A stretch of DNA of 64,000 bases from Alkalihalobacillus deserti (GCF_020734105.1 NZ_JAJAFR010000008.1:1-64000); one strand, 5' to 3'; positions 29,825 through 40,356 are shown, counted from the first letter of the stretch. Made by a program: numbers and translations. Notes: generated from the sequence alone by a model not told the origin.

Positions 29825-31075
29825 CTAATTTTCACTTTTACTATATTGAGAAGGTGTTAATGATGTAAACTTTTTAAAAACTCTACTAAAATAATTCAAA
29901 TCATTAAATCCAACCATGAAAGCAATTTCTGTAATGGAAATATTTCCTCTTTGGAGATGTAGTTTTGCTTCATCCACCCTCTGTTGGTTTATATAATCTA
30001 TGATATTCATATCGGTATCCTTTTTAAATTGTCTTGAAAGATGCGAAGAGTTCACGTGTAATTTAGCGGCAATCTCTTTCAAAGTTAGAGGATTTTCTAT
30101 ATTTACATTAATAAACTCGACAGCCTTTTTCACAATGGAACTGTAATTACGTGTAGAAAAATTCCTTACAACATCACAATACTCGTTCATCATTACGACA
30201 CTTAACTTTTTTAAATAAGGTAAATTCGGAGCTCTTTCAATCAAAATCGCAAATTTTTCTGAGATCGTATGAATATATATAGGATGAATCCCTCCTCTTT
30301 CAGCAGCTATTCTACAAATCGTATTCAGAACCAATGATAAATTTTTCGCAGATCTAATGGGACTTTCAGGTATTCTATCGGAAAGATTTAAAATACTATT
30401 CGCTTCTTTTGAAATGCGTGTTATTTCATCTTTGTCTCCTTTAGCAATGGCATTCATCATTTTCTTTTCATATTTATATCGGAATTCTATAATGTTTTTG
30501 CTTTCCACAATATTAGATTTTAACTGATCTTTGTTTAGAATAGGTTTATTTATATCCGTCGTTATTAACTGTGAATCCATATGTTTATGTGTTGACATAT
30601 TGACAAGTAAATCTCCAATGCTATTCGAAGCATTGCTACTTATGACTGATAATGATTTATAAAATTCATGAACCTGTTTTCGCTCACTAATAGGTAGTTT
30701 GTTTTTATAAATAAGTTCACTAATAAATCCTATAGTAGGTATATTGGAAAGAAACGGACCAATTAAAATGGAACCGTAAAAAGACCTATTTTCCCATATG
30801 CCCGAGGCTATATACTCAAGACCATAGGAATTTATATAGTAATAATAGCTATTCGCTGCATTCATTCTCAGTGTTTCATTTATCGTAAAAAACTCATTAT
30901 CAAGGCTTTCTAACACTGCTGGGACGTTATCATTCACCAGTTGAAAAATAGCCTTTCCTTCACTATTTATTAACCTTACATCCATTTTAGTGAGCGTAAA
31001 TAGTAAGTTACATATTTTATTGAAATCATTAAATTCAAACTCTGATTGCTCTAACATCAACATCACCTTGCCCAT
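29825..31075 (-). CDS. AraC-family regulator with PocR sensor domain
   Basis: 416 residues. N-terminal ~170 residues look like a PocR ligand-binding domain (DFNKICNLLFTLTKMDVRLIN, SIGDLLVN region), then a linker, then a C-terminal AraC double HTH (NPLTLKEIAAKLHVNSSHLSRQFKK, ISITEIAFMVGFNDLNYFSRVFKK). The domain usually senses a small hydrocarbon-type or sugar-derived ligand. It is divergent from the GH2 glycosidase, with 270 bases between, and probably activates it. Confidence 0.88.
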   Translation of the reverse strand: MGKVMLMLEQSEFEFNDFNKICNLLFTLTKMDVRLINSEGKAIFQLVNDNVPAVLESLDNEFFTINETLRMNAANSYYYYINSYGLEYIASGIWENRSFYGSILIGPFLSNIPTIGFISELIYKNKLPISERKQVHEFYKSLSVISSNASNSIGDLLVNMSTHKHMDSQLITTDINKPILNKDQLKSNIVESKNIIEFRYKYEKKMMNAIAKGDKDEITRISKEANSILNLSDRIPESPIRSAKNLSLVLNTICRIAAERGGIHPIYIHTISEKFAILIERAPNLPYLKKLSVVMMNEYCDVVRNFSTRNYSSIVKKAVEFINVNIENPLTLKEIAAKLHVNSSHLSRQFKKDTDMNIIDYINQQRVDEAKLHLQRGNISITEIAFMVGFNDLNYFSRVFKKFTSLTPSQYSKSEN

Positions 31076-31346
31076 TGTTTAAATATTTTAAAGCTGTTCA
31101 AAACGTTTTTTCCTTTTTATAAATTGTATGCTGTTAGACATGGCTGTTTTGAACATGCACTTTTATTATAACTGAGATCTCCTCCAATGGCGCAAAATAT
31201 GTACTAATAAAGTCGAAAATGTATGATCTTAATTGAAATCGATATTTTATAATGAATTTAATCTTCCAAGAAATTTAATATCTATTAATGGTTTTGGATA
31301 AGCTTAACATGTAATTATTTATTTCGTATGAACTGGAGGCAAAGCA

Positions 31347-33647
31347 ATGAGAAAGATTATTAGTTTTAATGATCAATGGAAATTTTCAAAGAAAAATGAA
31401 GAAAAAGCAATGACTAAAGCTTACAATGATGAAAACTGGGAAGTTGTAAATGTCCCACATACGTGGAATGCTATTGATGGAGCAAATGGATTTGATTTTT
31501 ATAAAGCAGCTTGTTGGTATCGAAAAGAATTCACTATCGACACACTAGCCCAAGGAAACAAAGTATTTATTGAATTTCAAGGATCTAACAGCATTACTGA
31601 CGTATATGTCAATGGTAACCATCTAGGACAACACCGAGGTGGATATTCTACTTTTAGATTTGATATAAGTGATGCAATTGAATTTGGAACTAAAAACACA
31701 CTAGCCGTCAAGGTCGATAATACAGTTGTTGACGATGTATATCCGCAAATGGCTGATTTCACATTTTACGGTGGTATATATCGTGATGTGAAACTTGTCA
31801 TTACTAACCATGTCCATTTTGATTTATTAGACTACGGTTCACAAGGAGTTTATATCGTTCAAGAAGATATCTCGAATGAAAAAGCTAAGTTAACGGTCAA
31901 GTCTAGATTAGTAAATGACAACGATGAAGATAAAAAAGTAAGACTATGGACGGACTTATTAGATGCAGACGGCAAGCAAGTAGCTTATGCAGCAAAAGAA
32001 GTCGTGCTTGCTTCAGGTGAAACGAAAGAACTAGAAATACCAGTTGTTATAGAAAACCCAACACTATGGAATGGCAAAAAAAATGCGTATCTGTATGAAG
32101 CAAAAGTATCAATGGTGAGTTTTAATGATACGGTTGATGAGATTTCCATTCCTTTTGGTGTCAGATACTTTGAAGTGGATGCTGAAAAAGGATTTTTCTT
32201 AAATGGTGAACACCTTGCTTTAAATGGTGTTTCAAGACATCAAGATAGAAAAGATATGGGGTGGGCCATTACAAAAAATGAACACGATGAGGATATGGAA
32301 TTAATTAAAGAGGTAGGCGCGTCTTCTATTAGATTAGCTCACTACCAACACGACCAATATTTCTACGATTTATGTGATAAAGTAGGAATGGTTGTTTGGG
32401 CTGAAATTCCATTTATAAGTGTGATGTCAAAAACAGAGCTAGAAGGAATTAATGCTAAACAGCAGATGATTGAATTGATTAAACAAAACTTCAATCATCC
32501 ATCCATTATCTTCTGGGGTATTCAAAATGAAATTCAAATTAGTGGAGAACGACCAGAACTAAGAAAGCTTGTTAACGAATTAAATGAATTAACGAAAAAA
32601 GAAGATCTGACAAGATTAACGACAATGGCCAATGTTATGTTCGTGAAAGATGAAGATGAATATAACTATGTGACAGATACAATTGGATATAATAAATATT
32701 ATGGTTGGTATAATGGGAAAGCTGAGGATTTTGCCGGCTGGATTGATGGATTTCATAAGACGAATCCAAATGTTAAATTAGGCATATCAGAATATGGTGC
32801 AGAAGGCATCTTGCAATACCACACGAATGATCCAAAAGTAAAAGACTATACAGAAGAATATCATACCCTCTATCATGAAACAGTTTGGAAAATCTTTGAG
32901 GCGCGCCCTTTCCTTTGGTCAACCTATGTATGGAATATGTTTGATTTCGGTGCCAATATACGAGATGAAGGTGGCGTAAAGGGTAGAAACAATAAAGGTT
33001 TAATCACTTATGATCGAAAAATCAAGAAAGACGCTTTCTTTATGTATAAAGCACATTGGTCAGACGAAAAATTTGTGCATATTACAAGCAAACGATTTGT
33101 CGATCGAACTGACAATGAAATTAAAGTGAAAGTTTATTCTAACTGCACTGAAATGAAAATTTATGTAAATGGATCTGAGGTTTCTACACAAAACAGTAAT
33201 GACCGCATCTTTATTTTTGAAAACATTGCATTAAATGATGGATTGAATCAAATAAAAGTTATTGCTAACCACGAAGGTGAAATCTTTGAAGATGCTGCTA
33301 CCTTCAATAAAGTGAAGGAGCCAAATGAAAGCTATATTGCTCCTGAAGAATCGGGTGGCCCTGTAGCCAACTGGTTTGAAATGCCAGACTTAGATGATGT
33401 TGTAGTGGAAGAGCTTGAAATAACTGATGATGTTTATTCAACGCGTTGTACGTTTGGACAACTTATGGAAAACAAAGAAGCAAAAGCAGTGCTCACTAAA
33501 TTGATGCCTGGTTTTGAAGAACATCCTATGTTTGAAATGGCACAGGGATTTGTTGTTGAAGACATGGCTGAATTAGCACCTGAAAAGTTTACTGAAAAAA
33601 TGCTGTATTCCCTTAATAAAGAATTAACAAAAATTAAAAAATCCTAA
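31347..33647 (+). CDS. Glycoside hydrolase family 2 (beta-glucuronidase or beta-galactosidase)
   Basis: 766 residues: N-terminal jelly-roll sugar-binding domain (VNVPHTWNAIDG, YRKEF), Ig-like domain, TIM barrel (GVSRHQDRKDMGWAI) and a C-terminal Ig-like domain. Catalytic acid/base Glu395 in WGIQNEIQ and nucleophile Glu482 in ISEYGAEG. No signal peptide, so it acts on imported glycosides. The NNKG segment after DEGGVKGR resembles the NxK loop that contacts the carboxylate in beta-glucuronidase, but some beta-galactosidases also have NxKG, so the sugar is undecided. The glucuronate pathway and GPH transporters nearby favour glucuronides. Confidence 0.88.
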   Translation: MRKIISFNDQWKFSKKNEEKAMTKAYNDENWEVVNVPHTWNAIDGANGFDFYKAACWYRKEFTIDTLAQGNKVFIEFQGSNSITDVYVNGNHLGQHRGGYSTFRFDISDAIEFGTKNTLAVKVDNTVVDDVYPQMADFTFYGGIYRDVKLVITNHVHFDLLDYGSQGVYIVQEDISNEKAKLTVKSRLVNDNDEDKKVRLWTDLLDADGKQVAYAAKEVVLASGETKELEIPVVIENPTLWNGKKNAYLYEAKVSMVSFNDTVDEISIPFGVRYFEVDAEKGFFLNGEHLALNGVSRHQDRKDMGWAITKNEHDEDMELIKEVGASSIRLAHYQHDQYFYDLCDKVGMVVWAEIPFISVMSKTELEGINAKQQMIELIKQNFNHPSIIFWGIQNEIQISGERPELRKLVNELNELTKKEDLTRLTTMANVMFVKDEDEYNYVTDTIGYNKYYGWYNGKAEDFAGWIDGFHKTNPNVKLGISEYGAEGILQYHTNDPKVKDYTEEYHTLYHETVWKIFEARPFLWSTYVWNMFDFGANIRDEGGVKGRNNKGLITYDRKIKKDAFFMYKAHWSDEKFVHITSKRFVDRTDNEIKVKVYSNCTEMKIYVNGSEVSTQNSNDRIFIFENIALNDGLNQIKVIANHEGEIFEDAATFNKVKEPNESYIAPEESGGPVANWFEMPDLDDVVVEELEITDDVYSTRCTFGQLMENKEAKAVLTKLMPGFEEHPMFEMAQGFVVEDMAELAPEKFTEKMLYSLNKELTKIKKS

Positions 33648-33656
33648 ATGAAGGAA

Positions 33657-33687
33657 GAGGCTGTTGTATTTAACAGCCTCTTTTTAT
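33657..33687 (+). terminator. Terminator of the GH2 gene
   Basis: GAGGCTGTT / AACAGCCTC stem followed by TTTTTATT, ten bases after the stop. Confidence 0.9.
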
Positions 33688-34106
33688 TCTTTTAATGTAA
33701 TTATCGCACATTCATACTAGAGACTTTTAAGTGCCTCCTCATCTTTACCCGATGTTGTGTGAGCCTTTTCCACTATAATGAAAAGAACTTTTCAATAGCC
33801 TTGAGCGTTGCTTCTGGAGGTTCTTTTGCTATCATGGCCATTCATCTCCTCTTCCCTTGTGCTGAACCCCCATTCTCAGGTAAATAAGGTAGTACATTAG
33901 CTTATATCAAGTACTTTTAACAATCAAAACGTAAATGATTAAAAGCCGATTGTTTTAAAAAACAATCGACTTTTTGCTAATCAGAATGAGTATTGTTATC
34001 TATCGTAGTGATTTATTTAAATATTTCTCATAGCGGCGCACTAGCTAGACGGAGCCCTTTCACTTACCTTTTGAACAGACATTTTTCCTGTTGATTAGAA
34101 AATTTC
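33688..34106. other. Intergenic region with hairpin
   Basis: A hairpin at 33938-33976 (CGATTGTTTT / AAAACAATCG, flanked by AAAAG and CTTTT) probably ends the minus-strand transporter transcript. Around 33770-33840 on the minus strand, an SD-ATG opens a 20-codon frame that I do not consider a gene. The end near 34065 carries a TACCTTTTGAACAGAC word also seen in the hairpin repeats. Confidence 0.45.
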
Positions 34107-35603
34107 TTATTTGTTATCATCAGTTAAAGAAGGCATTTCATCTTTTGAAACATAAATTTGCTTAACTTCTGCTATCTCTTCTTGAATTTGTTTCATTCTT
34201 TTTCCATCTAGTTCATAGAATTTCATCGCAATTAATGAAATAACCCACCCTGCCATTGGAATAGCAAAATACATAATGAGTGTCATTGTGAAAAGGGATG
34301 GGGTTAACAACTCGTCTACTTGTGGAAATTCTTCTATATAACCAATAGTCGCTAAAAGGAATCCTACCAACGATATTGCTAAAGATGAAATCATCTTATC
34401 TACAAAAGAAAAAATCGTTGAAATCATGCCAGGTACGTATCTCCCTGTAACATGGGTTTCATAGTCTGAAGTATCTGCAATCATCGGAATGACAATATTC
34501 CCAGTGAAGCCCATAAATGAGTAACCTAACGTATACAAGATTAAAAAGAGAACTGTTGTAAACGTCAAATTTGACAACGAAATCGTGGCAGGGTCAATGA
34601 GAAACAGCATGATTAGCGTAAGTGTGAAAAACAAGAGCGCTCCCCATGTACCAAGCACAAAAACATTTTTTAATCCCGTTCTTCTTGCAAAGGCAATCCC
34701 TACAAAAGTTATAAGCAAAGTCGGAACCACAGTGATAAGGGAGATCGTTCCACTTAGTGCGTAATCACCAAGCAAAATCCCGAAGAACATTACAGGAACG
34801 GCTGGCTGTCTAAGAACACTACTTGCTAATTTATCTGTGGACGCTGCCAAAACAAGCATTTGTAAAGGTCTGTTTCTCTTGATAACAGGCCAGTAGTCTT
34901 TAAACTTTGTCTTTACTGTTTTTTCTGCAAAACCAAAATATTTTGTTCTATCCTTCTCCCAAATCGCACTGACTGCCATTAGGGTGAAAATAGCTGAGAG
35001 GATCACTGCATATAAGTTTAATTCGACAAAAAAGCCGTATGTGAATCCACCATGTTTAGGTACAAGATACGAAGCAACTAAAACTTGTCCACCAATAAAA
35101 ATACCAATGTTGTAAGAAGCATCAAAGCCAGAAAAAAGAGGTCTTTGTTTAGGGTCATTCGTTAAAACGGTTTGAGCCGCTCTCGTACACGCTGTCTGGA
35201 ATGTATAACCGATCATATGTATGGCATACATAAAAATAAAGAAAAGTAATTGATATTCTTGTGGAAGCATATGTGTCACATTAAAGATAATCAGTACACT
35301 ACCTGCAAGAATGATATTCCCAACTATCATAAACGGTCTAAATTTACCAAGTTTTGAATTCGTTTTATCAATGAAATAACCAACAATTGGATCCGTTATT
35401 CCATCAAACATTCTCATTGCCATTAAAACGGTACTAATAATCATAACTGTCAGTCCTGCAACCCCGGTTGCATAGTATGAGACAAACCCCATAATAAACA
35501 TGTATAAATTCGTTGCAGTATTATTTAATGCAAAAAAACCAATTTGCCACAGTCTGGATGTATTCTTAAATTCCTCTATTGCTGGTGCGTTAGTTGTAAC
35601 CAT
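34107..35603 (-). CDS. GPH-family (MelB/GusB-type) sugar:cation symporter 1
   Basis: Glycoside-pentoside-hexuronide transporter, 498 residues, 12 hydrophobic helices. The MFDGITDPIVGYFIDKT segment (conserved Asp pair in helix 2/loop region, as in MelB/GusB) and GKFRPFMIVGN are family marks. ATG 35603 is preferred because AAGGAGTGAGG precedes it directly. It is a close paralogue of the two other GPH genes at 43.9 and 46.7 kb but lacks the palindromic operator they have. It may import the GH2 substrate. Confidence 0.9.
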   Translation of the reverse strand: MVTTNAPAIEEFKNTSRLWQIGFFALNNTATNLYMFIMGFVSYYATGVAGLTVMIISTVLMAMRMFDGITDPIVGYFIDKTNSKLGKFRPFMIVGNIILAGSVLIIFNVTHMLPQEYQLLFFIFMYAIHMIGYTFQTACTRAAQTVLTNDPKQRPLFSGFDASYNIGIFIGGQVLVASYLVPKHGGFTYGFFVELNLYAVILSAIFTLMAVSAIWEKDRTKYFGFAEKTVKTKFKDYWPVIKRNRPLQMLVLAASTDKLASSVLRQPAVPVMFFGILLGDYALSGTISLITVVPTLLITFVGIAFARRTGLKNVFVLGTWGALLFFTLTLIMLFLIDPATISLSNLTFTTVLFLILYTLGYSFMGFTGNIVIPMIADTSDYETHVTGRYVPGMISTIFSFVDKMISSLAISLVGFLLATIGYIEEFPQVDELLTPSLFTMTLIMYFAIPMAGWVISLIAMKFYELDGKRMKQIQEEIAEVKQIYVSKDEMPSLTDDNK

Positions 35604-36305
35604 TCCTCTCACTCCTTCAAATCTCATCCATACGAGATTTTCTTTTTATAATGTGCTATAAAGCCTTTGTTATGAAACGTCTGTTTAAGAATTAAAGATG
35701 CGATCGACTCCTCCAATGTATCCACCCTACTAGTATGCTTATTCTGCGTCTGAAAAATTCGTTAGAAGTATCATCATGAACTTAAAAAAATTATGAAACT
35801 TAGTTCAAAGATGATTGCTCATATCCCTTTCCCTTTTAAGCATTTTCATAATCATAAGTAAGCCTTTACAAACATACCTCTCTTCGTTCGTCACTAATTT
35901 TGTAAAGAGCCGATATCAAAGTTTTTAAATTTATATTAGAGTCTGTTCAAAAAGGGAGGTTTTTTCCCTTTTTGAACAGACTCTAAGCAATAAGCTTAGT
36001 CGCTACACCTTTAAAAGTCTTACTATGAGTGGGTTTCTCATAGTAAGACGAGTAGCGAACGGAGCCATTGCAAGTCTTATAGAGTACCTTTTTGAACACG
36101 CTCTATTAGATAATAATTTAAAATAAAATTGCTTTCTGTGAATGTATCAGAGAAAGCAATTTATTGGCTTATAATAATAACACATAATTGCCTTTTACCG
36201 AGTAAAAGGCAATCAATCAACTACTATTATAATTTTTTTATTAATCACTACAATGACACTTTAGTGTTCAAACTAAATGTAGTAATTATAGCGATTTATA
36301 CAATC
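35604..36305. other. Intergenic region between gnd and transporter 1, hairpin repeats
   Basis: Holds the hairpin repeat at 35938-35984, and a second block at about 36025-36110 with TCTTACTATGAG / CTCATAGTAAGA arms and a lone CTTTTTGAACACGCTCT end. No gene seen. The blocks resemble pieces of one dispersed repeat. Confidence 0.5.
35938..35984. repeat. Hairpin repeat, copy 2 of TTCAAAAAGGG core
   Basis: Nineteen-base perfect arms AGAGTCTGTTCAAAAAGGG and complement. It shares TGTTCAAAAAGGG with the hairpin at 22004-22056. Confidence 0.75.
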
Positions 36306-37715
36306 TTAGAACCAATTGGTATGGAATGAACCCTCTTTGTCCACACGTTGATAAGTATGTGCACCAAAGTAATCACGCTGTGCCTGAAGAAGATTGGCTG
36401 GCAATGTTTCCGTACGATAACTATCGTAGTAGGATATAGCTCCTGTGAATGAAGGTACAGGTATGCCACGTTCAATTGCAACTCCAATAACTTGACGCAA
36501 TGCCGTTTGATAACTCCCTATTATCTCATTAAAGTATGGATCTAATAATAAGTTTGCTAAGCTAGGGTCACGATCATAAGCTTCCTTAATTTTTTGTAGG
36601 AATTGCGCACGAATAATACAACCTCCTCGGAAAATCATGGCAATGTCTCCGTAATGAAGATTCCAGTCATTTTCTTCAGATGCGGCGCGCATTTGAGCAA
36701 AACCTTGCGCATACGAAACAATTTTGCTCATGTATAACGCTTTACGAATGGCTTCAATCAACTCTTCCTTACTACCTTCAAAAGACTTAACTTGAGGTCC
36801 AGCTAACAATTTACTTGCCTTTACTCGTTCCTCTTTCATCGCAGAGATAAAACGGGCAAATACAGATTCTGTGATAATTGGAAGCGGCACGCCTAAATCT
36901 AAGGCATTCTGGCTTGTCCACTTGCCTGTCCCTTTTTGCCCAGCTGTATCTAAAATGACATCAACAAGAGGTTTACCTGTTTCATCATCTACTTTTGTAA
37001 AGATATCCGCAGTAATCTCAATCAAATAGCTGTCTAGTTCTCCTTTATTCCATTCAGCAAACACTTCATGTAGCTCTTGCGGATTTAATCCAAGAACCTG
37101 CTTCATGATAAAATACGCTTCAGAAATTAATTGCATATCTCCGTACTCAATACCATTATGAACCATTTTCACATAATGACCAGCACCGTTAGGGCCAATA
37201 TACGTGCAACAAGCATCCCCTTCTACTTTTGCTGAAATAGCTTTAAATATAGGTTCTACAAGCTTGTAAGCTTCTTTTTGCCCACCTGGCATAATAGAAG
37301 GACCTTTTAGTGCGCCTTCTTCTCCGCCTGAAACTCCTGTTCCAATAAAGTGAATACCTGTTTCCTCTAATTCCTTATTACGTCTAATCGTATCTTCAAA
37401 CAGAGTATTTCCACCATCGATCAAAATATCGCCCTTTTCAAGAAATGGCTTTAACGAATCAATTGTAGCATCTGTTGCCCCGCCGGCCTTAACCATTAAT
37501 AAAATTTTACGCGGTTTTTCTAATGAATTGACAAACTCTTCAATACTTGAAGCGCCGACAAAATTCTTTCCCGCTGCTTCAACCTTTAAAAATTCTTCTG
37601 TTTTTTCAAACGAGCGATTGTATACCGCAACAGAATACCCTCTGCTTTCAATATTTAGTGCTAGATTTTTCCCCATTACAGCTAAACCAATAACACCAAT
37701 TTGTTGTTTTGACAT
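36306..37715 (-). CDS. gndA: 6-phosphogluconate dehydrogenase, decarboxylating
   Basis: Oxidises 6-phosphogluconate to ribulose 5-phosphate and CO2 with NADP+. N-terminal Rossmann [17 protein letters not shown], central [18 protein letters not shown], catalytic [19 protein letters not shown] and [20 protein letters not shown]. 469 residues, full length. Preceded by AAAGGA and by a sigma-A promoter carrying the same palindrome found at uxaC and at two transporters. It therefore appears to be the dehydrogenase that completes the gluconate branch of the cluster. Monocistronic; the strand and operator make it part of the uronate regulon. Confidence 0.96.
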   Translation of the reverse strand: MSKQQIGVIGLAVMGKNLALNIESRGYSVAVYNRSFEKTEEFLKVEAAGKNFVGASSIEEFVNSLEKPRKILLMVKAGGATDATIDSLKPFLEKGDILIDGGNTLFEDTIRRNKELEETGIHFIGTGVSGGEEGALKGPSIMPGGQKEAYKLVEPIFKAISAKVEGDACCTYIGPNGAGHYVKMVHNGIEYGDMQLISEAYFIMKQVLGLNPQELHEVFAEWNKGELDSYLIEITADIFTKVDDETGKPLVDVILDTAGQKGTGKWTSQNALDLGVPLPIITESVFARFISAMKEERVKASKLLAGPQVKSFEGSKEELIEAIRKALYMSKIVSYAQGFAQMRAASEENDWNLHYGDIAMIFRGGCIIRAQFLQKIKEAYDRDPSLANLLLDPYFNEIIGSYQTALRQVIGVAIERGIPVPSFTGAISYYDSYRTETLPANLLQAQRDYFGAHTYQRVDKEGSFHTNWF

Positions 37716-37740
37716 ATCTATTCATTCCTTTCTTCCTCAT

Positions 37741-37763
37741 TAATTTGTTTGTTAAACAAATTA
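37741..37763. promoter_or_regulatory. ROK-type operator, gnd (site 1)
   Basis: Perfect 10-3-10 palindrome TAATTTGTTT-GTT-AAACAAATTA, ~18 bases downstream of the -10 and 25 bases upstream of the gnd start. It is the best of four copies in the window. Confidence 0.85.
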
Positions 37764-37780
37764 ACTATTTTCCTAATAGC

Positions 37781-37809
37781 AGAATATCATTGTGCTATTA
37801 TAATGTCAA
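37781..37809 (-). promoter_or_regulatory. Sigma-A promoter of gnd
   Basis: TTGACA (37804-37809), 17-base spacer, TATTCT (37781-37786) on the minus strand. The operator palindrome lies just downstream, where a bound repressor would block the polymerase. Confidence 0.8.
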
Positions 37810-37894
37810 TCCTAAATAGCCTAACTTAAAGGATTAAGTGTTGCGAGATAAGTTCAGCAACTAGTGTTTTTTGATCAACATCTCTCTAATTCTC

Positions 37895-38135
37895 TTAATT
37901 AATTTCAATCATTTTACTTAATGAATGAAATGCTTCTTGTTCGTCTACTCCTTTAGTAATGAGTTAACCGTTGTACCATAACTGATTGCTAGACTCATTA
38001 GCCCCATAATACTCTTTGCATTCACTGTTTTAATTCCTTTTTCAATAAATACATTCGATGAAAATTTAGTAGCTCCTGTATAAAGAAAGCAGCTGGTCTT
38101 GATTGTAACCCAGTCTTTAACTTTAATATGTTCAT
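37895..38135 (-). pseudogene. crh: Crh/HPr-like phosphocarrier gene, frameshifted
   Basis: ATG at 38135 opens MNILKLKTGLQSRPAAFFIQE, the Crh-type N-terminus with Gln instead of the HPr active histidine. The frame then shifts: SSNVFIEKGIKTVNAKSIMGLMSLAIS keeps the HPr-kinase serine site (KSIMGLMS). A second shift gives GVDEQEAFHSLSKMIEIN and a stop. All three parts match one Crh-length protein in order. Two frameshifts make it a pseudogene. Another intact HPr/Crh would have to be elsewhere. Confidence 0.8.
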
Positions 38136-38485
38136 TCTCAAAAAATCATCCTTCTTTATTTCTTTCTTGTTAAAAATGAACAACTTCCCATAAGATCGTT
38201 AACTGACAAGATTCCCTTGTCAGAGATCCCATAAAAATAGGTTCTATGATAACAGAAAGGGCAGCCCAGTGATTTTGGGCTCCCCTTACTTATACTGGTT
38301 CCGATCATTGTTTGTTCTCGCTCTTGTAAGCCTAACTCGGCAGTTTAAACATATGATTTTGTTTCTTAGTTTTTTTGTTTGGTTGATGCAGTCTATAATA
38401 AGTTGCTGAATATAAAAATCCACCCTTTACCAACTAACTCGAACAGTTGGTTACCTTTTGAACAAACTACAACCATTTCTTATTT

Positions 38486-39346
38486 TTAAAACCAATCTGA
38501 ATAACCAAGTTTTCTTAAGTTATCAGCAGATGTTTTTAAGCAATCAAATGGATCACGTCCGTACACATCATCTTGCTCTACTAAGAAATATTGTGCGCCG
38601 CTTTCAAGGCCCGCTTCAATAATAGCTGGCATATTTAGGTTCCCTTCACCAACTTCAGCAAATTCAATCGTATTCGTAAATATTTGCATGAATTTGGCTA
38701 TATCTTTAAAATCCACTTCACTTAAATCCATCTGTCCAATTCGATAGTCTTTCAAATGCAATAAAGAAACACGGCCTGCGTATTGCTTCACAAACTCTAC
38801 AGGGTTTTCACCAGCTCTTTGAATCCAGTGAACATCTAATTCAAAACCAAGCTTAGACGTGTTATTTTTAATCATATCTAATAAATATTCTCCATCAAAC
38901 TTTTGGAATTCAAGATGGTGAGTATGATAATAAAGGTCAATTCCATGCTCAGCTAGTCTCTCCGCTAACCCTTCAGCTTTATCGATAAAGGTCATGATTT
39001 GCTCTTTGTCACCCATTATATTTAACGGCATCATTCCTATACGCAAGAAGTTACAATTCAACTCCTTGCAATCGTTTACAATCTTTTCAAAATCCTTTGA
39101 TAATGTCTCACCAGGTGCATCAGGTAACATTGGATCTACAGCAGCAGACAGGGCTGCAATCTCAATATTAAAATCTGCACTTGCTCTTTTTAACTCAGAT
39201 ACATTTTCTGCAGTCATTGGAATTTGTGAAACTTCCACGGCGTGATAGCCAAGCTCCTGAATTTTTCTCATCGTTTCATAAACACCAAGCTCTTCCACTT
39301 TGCCTTTAAGCATCATCATTTGAACACCGATTTTACCTTTTTTCAT
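38486..39346 (-). CDS. Sugar phosphate isomerase/epimerase family protein (TIM barrel) A
   Basis: 286-residue AP-endonuclease-2/xylose-isomerase-like TIM barrel. Likely metal ligands: HTHHLEF (His/Glu), FELDVHWIQRAG, LLHLKDY and FAEVGEGNL. Such proteins isomerise or epimerise sugars, dehydrate inosose, or cleave 3-keto-glycosides when paired with an oxidoreductase. Its start overlaps the stop of the upstream Gfo/Idh gene by 4 bases, so the two are coupled. Exact reaction unknown. Confidence 0.85.
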   Translation of the reverse strand: MKKGKIGVQMMMLKGKVEELGVYETMRKIQELGYHAVEVSQIPMTAENVSELKRASADFNIEIAALSAAVDPMLPDAPGETLSKDFEKIVNDCKELNCNFLRIGMMPLNIMGDKEQIMTFIDKAEGLAERLAEHGIDLYYHTHHLEFQKFDGEYLLDMIKNNTSKLGFELDVHWIQRAGENPVEFVKQYAGRVSLLHLKDYRIGQMDLSEVDFKDIAKFMQIFTNTIEFAEVGEGNLNMPAIIEAGLESGAQYFLVEQDDVYGRDPFDCLKTSADNLRKLGYSDWF

Positions 39347-40356
39347 TTCGTAAAAACCTCCAGTTTTATTTCTTTTTTCTCTTCAGATGATTTTCGAATT
39401 GCATCAATCATTGCTATTGATGTAAGAGCATCTTTAGCATGAACATACTCTTGAGTTTTATTTTCTACAGAGGAATAAAACTGATTTATTAGTTTTGTGT
39501 GGCTGGCCCCGTAATAGAATTTTGTACCAGGCATCTTCGTATCTTCAATCATTTCTACCTTCTTACCACTTTCATCTAGTCTTGTAAGGATACTGTCCTT
39601 GATAGTGAATTTCCCTTCTTCAAAGACTACTTGAAGCTCAACACTAGAATTCTCAGAATTAGCATTCGTTGCAAAAAATAACCCCGTTGCACCGTTTTTA
39701 AACTTAATATTCGCTGTCGCGGTGTCTTCCACTTCAATCCCATAATCCAATAAATTGTCAATAGAACCCCTAATTGTTTCAATTTCGCCACCAAGCAGTT
39801 GCATTAAATCTAATGTATGGAGAGCTTGGTTAATCATCACTCCTCCACCAGCGTATTCCATCTGTCCTCGCCACGGTTTAACATCATAATAAGCTTTCGG
39901 CCTAAACCAGGTTACTAACCCCTTTATACCGAGCATTTTGCCGTATCGTTCGTTCTTGACAATCTCTAGCAATTTTTCAAACGATTCATTATAACGATTT
40001 TGTAAACAGATGCAAATTTGAACATTTTTATTTTCTTCTTCAAGTTTTACTAGAGCTAACCCTTCATCCGTGTTCAAGCCCAATGGTTTTTCCTGAAAAA
40101 CATGAACTCCCTTTTCAACGCAAGCTTTCGTTGCAGGGAAGTGAAGATGGTGTGGTAAACAAATATGCACACAATCCACTGCTTCTCTTTCAAGCAATTC
40201 GTGATAATCAGTATAAAAATTAATACCAGGTCCAACATCATTTAATGTGTGATCTATATCACATACCGCCACCATTTCCACATTTGGGTTCTCCTGTATA
40301 GCTGATATATGAATTCTAGAAATATCTCCAAGACCAATAACCGCTGTTCTTATCAT
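39343..40356 (-). CDS. Gfo/Idh/MocA family oxidoreductase A
   Basis: NAD(P)-dependent sugar oxidoreductase. Rossmann start AVIGLGDISRIH, the EKPLGL motif with the catalytic lysine, and the substrate-domain GGGVMINQALHTLDL with the conserved histidine. 337 residues. Fourth in the minus-strand order AraC, TIM barrel B, Gfo/Idh B, Gfo/Idh A, TIM barrel A; a hairpin between this gene and Gfo/Idh B may reduce read-through. Confidence 0.88.
   Translation of the reverse strand: MIRTAVIGLGDISRIHISAIQENPNVEMVAVCDIDHTLNDVGPGINFYTDYHELLEREAVDCVHICLPHHLHFPATKACVEKGVHVFQEKPLGLNTDEGLALVKLEEENKNVQICICLQNRYNESFEKLLEIVKNERYGKMLGIKGLVTWFRPKAYYDVKPWRGQMEYAGGGVMINQALHTLDLMQLLGGEIETIRGSIDNLLDYGIEVEDTATANIKFKNGATGLFFATNANSENSSVELQVVFEEGKFTIKDSILTRLDESGKKVEMIEDTKMPGTKFYYGASHTKLINQFYSSVENKTQEYVHAKDALTSIAMIDAIRKSSEEKKEIKLEVFTK

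Noticed and set aside
33790..33845. Twenty-codon minus-strand frame with SD
   Set aside because: Too short and without a recognisable family or terminator; could be a relic but is not supported.
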